Shown: positions 1-9,849 of the stretch, one piece after another
How positions within the stretch are numbered: position 1 is the stretch's first letter
Layout: every line of letters starts with the position of its first letter
From: Ooceraea biroi
Lineage: Eukaryota; Arthropoda; Insecta; Hymenoptera; Formicidae
Assembly (NCBI RefSeq): GCF_003672135.1
Contig: NC_039517.1
Coordinates: 11,990,601-12,054,600 of the forward strand
DNA: 64,000 bases
Reading direction: 5' to 3'
Made by a program: the position numbers and the translations under genes
The notes under the pieces: generated by a model
The model's database searches: none
What the model was told of the DNA's origin: nothing
The model's input: only the letters and a program-made list of their open reading frames with translations

Positions 1-870
1 AAATGCGACCTCGTTTGCAAACTAATGAACCAGCAGAAGTTACTGTTTTGGCTCAGTGGCAAATAATCCACATATCAGTTCTCGACAAATACAAAGAAAT
101 ACTGGTATTTCCAAGCAAGTGTTTTACGCATTCTTAAACGCCACTCATTTCATCCATATCACATTGCATTGCATCAAGAACTTCATGGAAATGATTTTAT
201 TAATCGAATAGAATTTTGTCAATGGGCGCTACAACAGTTGGAGGTCAATGAATTCTTCTTCAACAGAATATTGTTTACCGATGAATCAACTTTCACTAAC
301 CATGGACAAGTAAATAGAAGAAATATGCACTATTGGTCAGTTGAAAATCCAAGGTGGCTTCGACAAGTAGAACGTCAACGTCCATGGTCTTAATATATGG
401 TGTGGTGTTTTACACAATCGAATCATTGGCCCTTTCTTTATTGATGGTACATTAAATGGTCAAAAATATGCTGATTTTTTGTCCCAACAATTATCAAACT
501 TATTGGAAGAGGTGCCGTTAGAAACTCGTTTACAAATGTGGTATCAGCATGATGGTTGTCCGGCTCATAACGACGTGTTGCACGTACAGTTTTACACGAA
601 ATGTTTCCGGAACGCTGGGTAGGAAGAGGAGGACATATCAGTTGGCCAGCACGTTCTCCTGATTTGAATCCTTTAGACTTTTTTGTGGGGAATGTTAAAG
701 AACACTGTTTACAATGATGTACCAACTACACAAGAGAACATAAAGAGAGCGCATTTTGAATGCATGTACTAGTATAAATTCAGAAATGATAGAAAGGGTA
801 AGAGTATCATTTGTGCATCGTATTACAAAATGTATTGAAGTCGAAGGACATCATTTCGAACACCTCCTTA
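1..870 (+). pseudogene. Tc1/mariner-like transposase remnant A
   Basis: Decayed DDE transposase read in several frames. A Tc1-type upstream region is visible near 60-170, then a long open piece at 169-393 with the first catalytic aspartate in LFTDESTF. The frame shifts after about 390, and the rest (IIGPFF, the second aspartate in YQHDGCPAH near 545, the third in SPDLNPLDFF near 660) appears in other frames. Family knowledge: cut-and-paste transposases of this group carry a DDD or DDE triad, and all three residues are still recognisable here. At least two frameshifts make it non-functional as read. The window starts inside or just before the gene, so the 5' end of the element is not seen. The 3' flank (870-1080) is AT-rich and resembles the flank of the next fragment. 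I am confident of the superfamily but not of the subfamily. Confidence 0.8.
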
Positions 871-1129
871 AATAAATTTTTGTGTTGAAGAGCATAAAGT
901 TTGATTTTTCTGTTTCCCGCGTTCAAGATCATTTAAAGGTCATGTTGTCATAGGTCGCTGAACTCCTCTCGATGTTGGCTATAAAATTGCGCAAACAAAA
1001 ATATGTAGTTCCATTTAAAAAAATTATCTTGACCTTTGAATCTCCGGAAAAAATAGCCTTGAAAAAATTGTTGTTCTGTCATCATGATAGCCCCTTCGAA
1101 CGGTGCAACTTTTTCCTTAGACATTTTTT

Positions 1130-1694
1130 CGTATCATCAAAAACAAGTGAAATATCCAAATTGGATGCGGGAAACTCACACGCAATACCCACAAAAAGTA
1201 AATGTATGGTGTGGCATTATAGATGGTTATTTGATAGGGCCGTTTTTTGGGGAGAGAAATCTTAATGCTCAAATGTACGAGAGATTATTTGTAGATGAAA
1301 TAATTCCAGCCATACAAAATATTTTTCGAATAACTTACAGTAAATATGGTTTCAACATGCTGGAGCTCCGCCTCATTTTGGTGCAGGACTACGCCAAATT
1401 TTAAATGAGGTTTTTCCACGAAGGGGGATAGGAAGAAGGAACCGAAATGAGGGAGAAGAAGATTGGCCACCTCGGTCACCAGATCTCAGTCCTCTGGATT
1501 ATTACTTTTGGGGCTACCTGAGGAGTAAGGTTTACGAAACAAAACCTCAAAGCATCCAAGAATTGAGGCAGCGGATAAGGGATGAAGCAGCTTTAATACC
1601 TGCTGAATTTAATCGTAGAGCTATTTCTGCGTTCTATCAAAGATTGGCATATTGTCAGGAAATCAATGGAAGCCACTTTCAAAATGTACTCTAA
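1130..1694 (+). pseudogene. Tc1/mariner-like transposase remnant B, N-terminus lost
   Basis: Second, different Tc1/mariner-type fragment. The readable part starts near the KVNVWCGI motif (about 1195), continues through IGPFFGER, and after a frameshift near 1330 runs to the end at 1694 through the third catalytic block SPDLSPLDYYFWG. The DNA-binding half and the first catalytic aspartate are missing. At the second catalytic site the sequence reads QHAGAPPHF, where the family normally has an aspartate at the alanine position, so a catalytic residue appears substituted. It is a dead copy. Downstream to about 2015 lies AT-rich flank ending in CACACCCTGTATA, which looks like the terminal sequence of many insect mariners. 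Confidence 0.78.
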
Positions 1695-2138
1695 AACGCT
1701 CAAACTCACGATACCGTAATTTTCAAGCCTCATAACTCGAAAAGTACTTCATGAAAAAAGGCTATATTATAGTGTTTTGAAAAGCTCTCGAGATAAGCTA
1801 TAAGAATATGCAATAAAAATTGGGTGTTTCCGTTTAAGAAGTTGAAGATGACCTTCATGTGACCTTGACAACACTCTTCGAGGTCATACTGATATTGCTG
1901 TGTAATGCGTTATGTGAAACCATACAACTTTTGTTTGAAGCAATTTTCTCTAAAATGCATAGTTTTCGTAAAATTGAGGTGTTTCCATACTTTTGCCACA
2001 CCCTGTATATAAAACGAAACGTGCGCAATTTAACATATATCCGTATATTTATATAACACCCCTCTCTCTAAAAAGAAAACGTACCTCGCTATTGCGCATT
2101 GAAACAAAAACTCCGCATGACTCGCAGTACATGATACT
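1695..2138. repeat. Mariner 3' flank, no gene
   Basis: Non-coding. It holds direct-repeat-like stretches similar to 870-1080 (gaccttcatgtgaccttg against aaggtcatgttgtcatagg) and a terminal-looking motif at about 1990-2017. No credible coding frame. The short open frame at 1859-2056 has no recognisable features. Confidence 0.4.
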
Positions 2139-2946
2139 TTAAATATATTGTGACAAATAATCTGGACGTTTCTTAAGTCTCGCTGAACGTCGCGGTATTT
2201 GGTATGTATCCTGGAGGAAGAATAGATGCATTTTCCTGCGCCTATGCCTGTGCTTGTGCTTGTTCGTCCAACTCATGATGCAAAGGTAGTTGTTATAATG
2301 GAGGCACAGGTGGATTATTTTCCTCTGTCCCTTCATTCGTATCGCTTTGCCAATAGTGAGTCGTTTACACTACGAACATTTTTACCAACAGAACGTAATT
2401 GATTAACCTGTCTTGTCCAAAGACAACCGTCATCCAAAAGTATTTTATAATGTAGTTTTCCCAGTCGTTTCGATATTGTACCAAATTTCCACTTAATATT
2501 ATTTGTATAATTCCTGCATGCGACTCTTTTCCTGCACACAAAAGATCGCGTCGGTATGTGCAACGAAATTGTTACATTTTCTTGTCGGTTACGCGGTATC
2601 ATAAGATCTAATCGAGTGCGTAAATTTCGACCTAAAAACATTTCAGCAGGTGATTTCTTCGTAATGGTATGCAGCATAATTCTATATTGTAACAATAATT
2701 GACTTAATAACAATTCAAGATTTGAAGATGCACAGTGCGTACGTCGTAACGCTTGCTTAAGGATTTGTATGAAGCATTCTGCCTGCCCATTTGGCAGGGT
2801 TGTAAGGCGACGTGAATTTATGCACAATACCATTGGATTTTACAAACATCTTAAACTCGAAAGAAGTAAACGTTCTGCCATTGTCTGTGACAATTATTTG
2901 AGGTACACTATACGATGCGAATATTTGTCGACATTTAGCAATTGTA

Positions 2947-4206
2947 TTAGGTGGTAAACTTAATTCCTGCCGTTTTTTCGTCTCCAAAATTGATTTGTTT
3001 CGAAGGGAAAATGAATGAACCTCAATCAAAGTAATTTCCTCCATTTTCTACTACTTTTTCCCATCTTTCCGGCAATAGGGCAATCTCACAATGGTGTCTT
3101 TCGAGGCGATTCATTCATCCACCCAGTTTTGGACTTCTTCGTAACTGGAGAAGTGTGTGTCTGTAAGTGCATGTTGCATCGACCGGAAGAGATGGTAATC
3201 CGACGGTGCCAAATCTGGAGAGTACGTTGGAGGACTTCCCATTCAAGCTCTAGAAGTGTCTGCTTCACGCTTTTCGCAACATGCGGTCGAGCGTTATCAT
3301 GCAAAATAATGACTTTGCGTCGATTGTTGGCTACGGATGGTCTTTTTTGAATCAATTCGTCACTCAATCGGCATAATGGCTGTTGGTAGCAATCAGCTGT
3401 AACGGTTTTATTTGGACGCAAGAGCTCGTAATACAGCACACCCTCCTGGTTCTACCAAATGCAGAGCAAGGTCTTATGCCCGTGAATATTCCTCTTCGGC
3501 GCTGAAGTGGATGGTTGGCCGGGGTCCACCTATGATTTTCTCCGCTTGGGATTATCAAAATAAATTCATTTTTCATCGCTAGTCACGATACGCCACAAAA
3601 AATTCTTTTTTTCTTTACCTGGCAAGCAAAGAAGTCACGATAGACAAACGATTCAAAATGGCATTTTCTGACAACTCATGTGGTAGCCATATCCCTTCCT
3701 TATAAATTTTTCCCATGGCATGCAAGCGTTTTGAGACGGCCATTGGAGTAACATTTAACGCTTTCGACAACTCTAAAAGCGCTTGAGTTGGATTCTCATC
3801 GAGCAATTCTTGCAACTCAACATCTTCAAATTTTTTCGGCTGTCCGGGACATTCTTTATCTCTCACGTCAAAATCACGGTTTCGAAGCGTTCAAAACCAA
3901 ACTCTACATGTTCTTTCCGATGAAGTTTCATCACCATACATTTCGGAAAATAAGCGATGCGTTTCAGCTGCGGTTTTCTTGAGGTCGAAGTAGTGAAGAA
4001 GTACATGTCGAAAAAACAGCTTATCGCGGTTAATTTTCAATCGATTGGAAAATCTCTTTCGAGTCGAGAAATCTAACCTGTGAGGACTGAATCACTTTCA
4101 GTAATATCTAAATTACAAAAGACATGCGACTTCAACGTTGAAACTCGCCAGCGTTGGAGCCGGCACCTTCTAGTAGCGAGCGGCAGGAATTAAGTTTACC
4201 ATCTAA
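2947..4206 (-). mobile_element. Complete mariner element, 1260 bp
   Basis: Bounded by 26-bp terminal inverted repeats at 2947-2972 and 4181-4206 that differ at a single base (both begin TTAG and contain GGTAAACTTAATTCCTGCCG). A TA dinucleotide flanks each side (2945-2946 and 4207-4208), the target duplication expected of Tc1/mariner. The length is typical of the mariner family. It lies inside the gypsy-type integrase and carries one decayed transposase on the minus strand. Confidence 0.93.
3010..4030 (-). pseudogene. Mariner (mos1-like) transposase, decayed
   Basis: Fills the 1260-bp mariner. From the 5' side (high coordinates) it shows the N-terminal helix-turn-helix region (HYFDLKKTAAETHRLF near 3990), a second helix-turn-helix with the AVSKRLHAMGKI segment (about 3720), the first catalytic aspartate in TSDEK (about 3580), the second in LHDNARPHVA (about 3290), and the third in SPDLAPSDYHLF in a shifted frame (about 3220). 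Near 3570-3450 three in-frame stops occur where the family has tryptophan-rich sequence, and a frameshift precedes the third aspartate. All domains are present in order, so it is a full-length gene inactivated by point lesions. The element is of the DD34D mariner type. Confidence 0.85.
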
Positions 4207-4740
4207 TACTTGCAGCGGTAATGTTTTTAATAATATGAACTTCTGGCCATTTCGAGTATGCATCGACTAATACAAGAAACATTTTTCCCACAAGAAAGAC
4301 CTGCAAAATCTAAATGCACACGCTGTATTGATTCTAAAGGTGTTTGCCAAACATGTACAGGAACTTTCGAAGAATTATTCATGTGTACTTTACAATCCAC
4401 ACATTCTTTTGCTAACTCCTCAATATCCGAATCAATACTGGGCCACCAACAATAATTTCGGGCCAAACTTTTCATTTTGACAATCCCGAAATGTCAGTAT
4501 GTAGTTCTTTAAGTATTATTCCACGTAACGCTTTCGGAATGATAACTTTATGACCGCGCATAATTGTACCTTGTTGTAAACTTAATTCTGTCTGATTTAA
4601 TTTTCTGTCTGATAAAATTTTGACCTATGAATCTGTTTCCCTGATTGCAATGCATGTAATATGTCTGATAATTCCTTATCCTTTTGTTTTGTCTCTCGTG
4701 CAATTTCTTGCACTGTTACTGTTCCGTACAGTTTTCTTTG

Positions 4741-5028
4741 CATTGCCTCTCAGCGCGATTTCGTTTATGTTATTCGCGGCGTCGTACATCACTGAGCCAG
4801 TGTTGCTATTTGGGCCGCTTTTTCTCGCGCATGCACGGCGCGCAACTATGAAACCAGTAGCGACGGTAGTCGGTAGCGACTGTCGTTTAGGTAAACAAAT
4901 GTTGGGTGTTGGCGCGAAAAGATGATGGACAGCGAATAAGAGTAGGTAAGTAGATGTTTATCACAAAACATACAAGTATTTAATAACAATACACATATAA
5001 GCATAACAAATTTATATTAATTATTTAA
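4741..5028. other. GC-rich leader, no gene
   Basis: A GC-rich block (about 4760-4920) without a credible gene, upstream of a hAT transposase. Part of it (CGTCGTACATCACTGAG and neighbours) resembles 58565-58640 in an F-box gene intron, which suggests a shared repeat family. It may be the 5' region of the hAT element, but no terminal repeat was identified. Confidence 0.35.
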
Positions 5029-5890
5029 TGGAAATGGATTCGAAAGGAGCTATTAAAAAAAACGCGAATTTTTCATAAATCTTGGTTAGATGATAATTTA
5101 TTTAAAGGATGGCTGGCTCCTCATCCTACAGAAAATGATAAAGTAATTTGTATTTTGTGCAATATCACTATCAGATGCTGCAAAACAGATTTAACACGCC
5201 ATTCACAAACGGTCAAACATATAAAAAAATATAATTCTCAAAGTCAAAGCCAAAACCATCATAGTAGTAGTAGTTCACATATTGATAACATTAAACGAGC
5301 TGAAATTAAATTAGCAGCATTTGTTGCCGAGCATAATATTACTTTTTATACCGCAGATCATGTAATTCCTTTGTTAAAAAACGTATTTATAGATTCTTCA
5401 ATCGTTCAAGATCTTTCACTGGCTCGATCTAAGTGCACCAATATTGTGAAAGATATAATCGCAAAACGGAAAATAGAAAAAATTGTTAATATTTTGCAAA
5501 AACAAAAATTTTCTATTTTAATTGACGAATCTACGGACATTTCAGAAACAAAAATTTTATGCGTCCTTGTACAATATTTGTCACCGATAAATAAAACAGT
5601 CGAAAAAAAATTATTAGAATTATTATCATTAAATACTAAATTGTTCCGCAAACAATCTTTTTGAATCGTTTCAGAAACTTTTGTAAAAACATCAAATTCC
5701 TATTCAAAATATAGTTGGAATGGCAAGTGATAATGCACACGTTATGATTGGATGTAATAATTCTTTTTTTTCTCGTTTACAGTCCGAAGTTCCGGGAATA
5801 ATTTTGCTGAATTGTATATGCCATTCTTCCGCGATTATAGCTAGTAAAGCCTGCGAGAAATTGCCACAATCTTGCGAGAATTTTTTTAAA
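5029..5890 (+). pseudogene. hAT-superfamily transposase, 5' two-thirds only
   Basis: Starts at an ATG at 5029; the frame breaks in the A-run near 5056-5064 and then opens to 5664. Visible parts: an N-terminal zinc finger (CILCNITIRC followed by HSQTVKH, about 5150-5225), the hAT motif LIDESTDIS with the first catalytic aspartate near 5525, and, after a frameshift near 5665, the block GMASDNAHVMIGCNNSF and CICHSSAIIASKAC (5715-5860) with the second aspartate. The C-terminal dimerisation domain and the catalytic glutamate are absent: the sequence stops at about 5885 where a non-LTR tail begins. Known family: cut-and-paste transposase leaving 8-bp target duplications. No terminal repeats were found. 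It is a dead, truncated copy. Confidence 0.82.
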
Positions 5891-6661
5891 TTTATTTAAG
5901 GTCACATCAACTACATGGTTTATAGTGACCACGGTACATTTTCTGGATGGGAGTTATATTTCGGGTTTTAGCTTTAGGCAATTGATTAAGTCTATTATTT
6001 TGTTGATTTCAGTGGGGATGTTCAGGCATCTATGAAGGTCTGTTGTTATCTTGAGACGTTCCCTATGCTGTTGTAGGCTAGTCAGTCGCGGAGTATGTGA
6101 GGGACGGTGAGTGGTGTTCTGCAATGGTTGCATAATTCCTGAGGTATTTTTTTGATGATATAACTGTGTGTTACTCTTGTGTGACCGATTCTCAAACGGG
6201 TGAGGATAACTTGATCAATTCTGTGAGGTAGGAGGGGAGTTTTTTCATAGATATTGTTTCTTGCTGTATGGAGTTTCGTTGTAGGTAGATTTAGCCATTG
6301 TTGTTCCAGGTGTTGGTGATGTTGTTTTTGAGGCTGCGTATCAAATCATTGTGGGAGATTAGATGGTCTTGTTGTTGTAGTGATAGAGCCTTTTTAGCTG
6401 CTTTATCTGCTTGTTCGTTTCCTTTGATGCCGATATGTGAGGGGATCCAGATGAATATTATAATTTCATTTTGATGTTCTAGAGACGCGGTGCGATTTAG
6501 AATTTCCTCGACGACTGGTTCGGCATTTGTAGGGTGAAGCATGCTGTTGAGAACACTTTTGGAGTCTGAGTAGATGGCTATTTTGGAAATTCTTTGATTT
6601 TGGATTATTTCAAGAGCTTGATAAATGGCATATGCTTCACAAAAGAAGATTGAGGATAACA
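5885..6661 (-). mobile_element. 5'-truncated non-LTR retrotransposon fragment (RNase H end of ORF2)
   Basis: Minus-strand reading. From 6677 to 6291 it encodes a ribonuclease H domain: the acidic residue in CEAYAIYQALE, the aspartate in YSDSKSVLN, the WIPSHIGIKGNEQAD block with the histidine and last aspartate. Below 6291 it continues in a LTRLRIGHTRVTHSY-type tail and a cysteine/histidine motif (CNHC, then H) to about 6080. The 3' end carries an A-rich tail (minus strand, 5882-5900). The reverse transcriptase and endonuclease are missing, the usual pattern for incomplete target-primed insertion. The first RNase H aspartate lies in the lost part. It is of the I/R1/Jockey-like class that carries RNase H; the clade is uncertain. 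Confidence 0.8.
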
Positions 6662-7860
6662 AACACTTTCTCGGCAACGTCGCTAGCGCTGGAATGAGAT
6701 GATGAGAAATTATTGTATGAGTTACTAATTATTTATCATATTGACTTAATATATTCCACCATTATATTATTTAATATTTTCGTGCTATCTTTTCCACCAC
6801 CCACTTTGCAGTAGATAGCATGGCGCGTTGTTTTTAAGTGTTTCCCCAATAGGCCTAATCCACTCTAAACTAATTAATGTTAAGAATGTGTTCGGAAGTC
6901 CGGTCCTCCTTCTCGTACACGAGATTTCGGCTCTTCGAGTAAATTGCCCGCGTCGCACGGGTGCGCCCATGTTCCGGCGTGATGGTAAATCGAAGGGCCG
7001 CAACAATAGCTCACGAACTTCTTGTTCCAAGTACCATCACGCCGGTTCCTCTATCGCAGTTTTAATGTACCCCCATAACAAATAATCGAGTACATTTAAA
7101 ATCAGGCGACCCGTGCCGCCAGATGCATTGGGCACCTCGAACCCATCCACCTGTCGGCAAACGCGCGTCTAAAGATTCCGTACTTGTGCCTGCTAAAATG
7201 TGCAGGAGCTTCATCTGTTGAAAACAACTCCGCCCGGTACGTCGAGAGGACATCTTCACGAAGAGCTGGAAATGTGATTTTGCGAGGAACTCTGCGGTAT
7301 AATATTGCCCGGTTAGAGCCTGGGCGAAGGAAGTACGAACCGATTGAGAATTATCAAGAACGTGTGATAAAGTGCGGAAAAAAGATAGTCTGAAATCACA
7401 AGGTGCACTCAACCAACTTGATCTCCAAATCATGCCGGAGCCCAACAATTCATGGCCCAACGGTGCTGAAATGCGCCACCTTGTCGAACAGCGTGTCGGA
7501 ATTTCTTTCTCCCAACGTACCGAAGTTGTGAGAAAGTTAAACCACCACCGTTCGTTGTGAAGGTGCCTCGTCCGTCCCACAGATGGCGGTTCGTGGAAAG
7601 AAATATTCCGGCCGACAACTGCGCGCAGGAACCCTACATGCATTTTTTGAAAATTAACACTGAGATGCCAAACAAATATACTGTAAAATGGTAAATAAGA
7701 GTAATGAAAATACCTCACAGAAGAGATGCGCCGTTGTGCATCTCCGGGGAAGAGAATTACAAACCGATATTGTGATTAAAACGTATGAGAATGGGCGGTG
7801 AAAACGGAAAATTGCCGCGGTAACCGTCTTACGCGAAAAAAAATTTCCTGACCGTGTCAT
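6662..7860 (-). pseudogene. Tc1/mariner-like transposase, left inverted copy
   Basis: Minus-strand copy of the same transposase found on the plus strand at 8000-9090. Recognisable in pieces: a DDE-type segment near 7560-7430 (GRGTF region), an EFLAKSHFQLF segment (about 7290-7260), a catalytic region near 7240, and the C-terminal block with TRSS and TITPEHG (7060-6950), ending near 6890. Many frameshifts and stops. The outer boundary (6662-6678) mirrors 9267-9283. A stretch of about 70 bp with a GTTGAGTGCACC start lies at 7395-7330 and matches the intron-like stretch in the right copy. Confidence 0.7.
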
Positions 7861-7999
7861 CCGTCGTACGTAACACTTACCGCTGTATCCAAGCGATTAC
7901 GGGAAACCGATCCGTCTTCCAAATCGCGTACGGACCCGGTGCAGTAATGGCGTCACGACGGTTCCGTACAGAAAGAACGGGAGTTTACGGGAATTCGAA

Positions 8000-9090
8000 C
8001 GAAATCCCAAAAAAAGGCGTGCGTTTCGCGTTGCTGGCGCACTTGGAATTTCCAACAGATTTGGTGCAATCGTACAATTACGGCTTAGTGTCTAAAGACC
8101 TACCACTATCAAACTGTGCAGCAAACTTCTTCCCCGGAGGATGCCAACCGCCATCCTTCTCGGTGAAAAGGTATTTTCATTACCCTTATTTAAAAATTTT
8201 ACCAGTATTTGTTGTNNNNNNNNNNNNNNNNNNNNNNNNNNNNNNNNNNNNNNNNNNNNNNNNNNNNNNNNNNNNNNNNNNNNNNNNNNNNNNNNNNNNN
8301 NNNNNNNNNNNNNNNTGAGTGCATTCGTTGTTTCTCAATAAAATGCATGTTAGGTTCCTCGCGCAGTGTCGGCGGATAATATTCTTTTTCCCCGACCGCA
8401 TCCTGTGGACGGACGAGGCCACCTTCACACCGAAACGGGGTGTTTAACTCTCACAACTTCGTACGTTGGGAAGAAGAAAATCCGCACGCTGTTCGACAAG
8501 GCGCATTTCAGCACCGTTGGCCATAAATGTTTGGGCCGGCATGATTGGAGATTCAAGTGGTGAGTGCACCTTGTATTTCAGCTAATTTCTTCCGCACTTA
8601 TTCTACTAACGTTCTTGTATAATTCTTCAGATCCGGTCCGTACTTCCCTCCGCCCAGGCTAACCGGGCAATTATACGCAGAGTTCTCGCAAATCAATTTC
8701 CAGCTCTTCTTGAAGATGTCCCTCTCGACGTACGGGCGGAGTTGATTTTTCAACACGATGAAGCTCCTGCACATTTTAGCAGGCAAGTACGGAATCTTTT
8801 AGACGCGCGTTTCCGGACAGGTGATGGGTCGAGGTGGCCCAATCATCTGGCCGGCACGGTCGCCTATTTAAATGTACTCGATTATTTGTATGGGGGTACA
8901 TTAAAACTGCGATAGAGGACCGGCGTGATGGTACTGAACAAGAAGTTCGTGAAGCTATTGTTGCGGCCTTCGATACCATCACGCCGGACATGGCGCACCG
9001 TGCGACGCGCAATATTACTCGAAGAGCCGAAATCTGTGTACGAGAAGGAGGACGCACTTCGAACAATTCTTACATTAATTAGTTAGAGTG
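8000..9090 (+). pseudogene. Tc1/mariner-like transposase, right inverted copy with intron-like stretch
   Basis: Plus-strand copy, interrupted by the N gap at 8216-8315. The first catalytic aspartate is in RILWTDEATFTP (about 8398), followed by NFVRWEEENP-type and INVWAGMIGD sequence (8460-8557). At about 8560-8631 a GT...AG stretch beginning gtgagtgcacc and ending ttcttcag interrupts the frame; coding resumes with LRPG/LTGQLYAEFLA and the second aspartate in IFQHDEAPAHFSRQVRNLL (about 8750). The third acidic region (LNVLDY) is at about 8870, and the C-terminus TPDMAHRATRNITRRAE is at 8980-9035. Frameshifts are present. The element flank runs to 9283. Confidence 0.75.
8216..8315. other. Assembly gap (100 N)
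   Basis: One hundred undetermined bases inside the right arm of an inverted pair of transposases. The round length suggests a placeholder of unknown true size. Confidence 0.99.
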
Positions 9091-9283
9091 GATTAGGCCT
9101 ATTGGGGAAACCACTTAAAAACAACGCGCCATGCTATCTACTGCAAAGTGGTGTGGAAAAGATAGCACGAAAATATTAAATAATACTATGGTGAATAATA
9201 TTAATCAATATGATAAATAATTAGTAATCATACAATAATTTCTCATCATCTCATTCACGCGCGCGAGTTGCCGAGAAAGTGTT

Positions 9284-9376
9284 GTTACGTATTTCTTTTG
9301 TGATGTACACACAAGTTTTATTTATTAATATTAATAAATAAAACTTGCGTGTACATCACAAAAAGAAATATGTAAC
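9284..9376. repeat. Near-perfect 93-bp palindrome
   Basis: The arms begin GTTACGTATTTCTTTTGTGA and mirror each other around TTATTAATATTAATAA at about 9323-9338, with only a few mismatches. It could be a tiny hairpin MITE or the tip of an inverted duplication. It abuts the right transposase copy. Confidence 0.8.
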
Positions 9377-9849
9377 AATTATTTCCACGCGTCGTCTCGC
9401 TTGCCGCTGTAATCCGATACCCGCTATCGCGTCGCGTCGCGACTCGCGCGAGCGGCTCATCCTATTATTCCCGCCTACCCCGCCCCGCTCTGGCTCGCGC
9501 GCACTGACTCGCCGGTAGGCCGGACTAATACCGCGATTTTTAATACTTAATAACTCGTTAACTATTGCGCAGATCGCAAAATGGTATAGGACTTTTTACT
9601 TCGATCTGATGTTATCTACCTGTGGGCGAAAGGTTTTTACCCTTGTGTGAAACAACCTGTATATACTACATGTGATAACTGTACTGTGATTACTGTGATT
9701 ATTTTTTATTTTATATAATTTCAGTTCAGATAACAAAATAATATATTTATATATTTCTGCAAGTTTTTTACGATTTGGTTTATTGTCTTAGAAAACAATA
9801 TGTTTATATGGTTATATAACATAATTTGTAACAAAATATCATTTCATAA
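9377..9849. other. No gene; GC-rich then AT-rich flank
   Basis: 9390-9530 is GC-rich with repeated CGCGTCGCG-like sequence; 9540-9665 contains a mariner-like terminal flank ending ACAACCTGTATATA. The remainder is AT-rich. No coding sequence. Confidence 0.4.

Larger units (their letters stand above)
2139..4740 (-). pseudogene. Ty3/gypsy-type pol fragment (integrase), split by a mariner
   Basis: Minus-strand retrotransposon integrase in two pieces. The upstream piece (about 4740-4207) carries the zinc-binding domain (CVDCKVH with the preceding histidines), the linker, and the start of the catalytic core (VHLDFAG). The downstream piece (2946-2142) carries the core around VTDNGRTF, the NGQAE region, the GKLHYKI-type C-terminal domain, and a terminal RRSARLKKRP tail ending at 2142. 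Several frameshifts occur, near 4250, 2790 and 2335. The pieces are separated by a 1260-bp mariner at 2947-4206. Around the insertion both sides belong to the same frame, so this was one gene before the insertion. No gag, reverse transcriptase or LTR is visible. The fragment is dead. The family call rests on integrase motifs. Confidence 0.8.

Noticed and set aside
972..1404. Frames overlapping transposase remnant B read as separate genes
   Set aside because: One is an out-of-frame shadow; the other is a piece of the same transposase.
7854..8318. 154-codon plus-strand frame running into the N gap
   Set aside because: Its last third is undetermined bases and the visible part overlaps the degenerate inverted transposase region without matching a clear domain.
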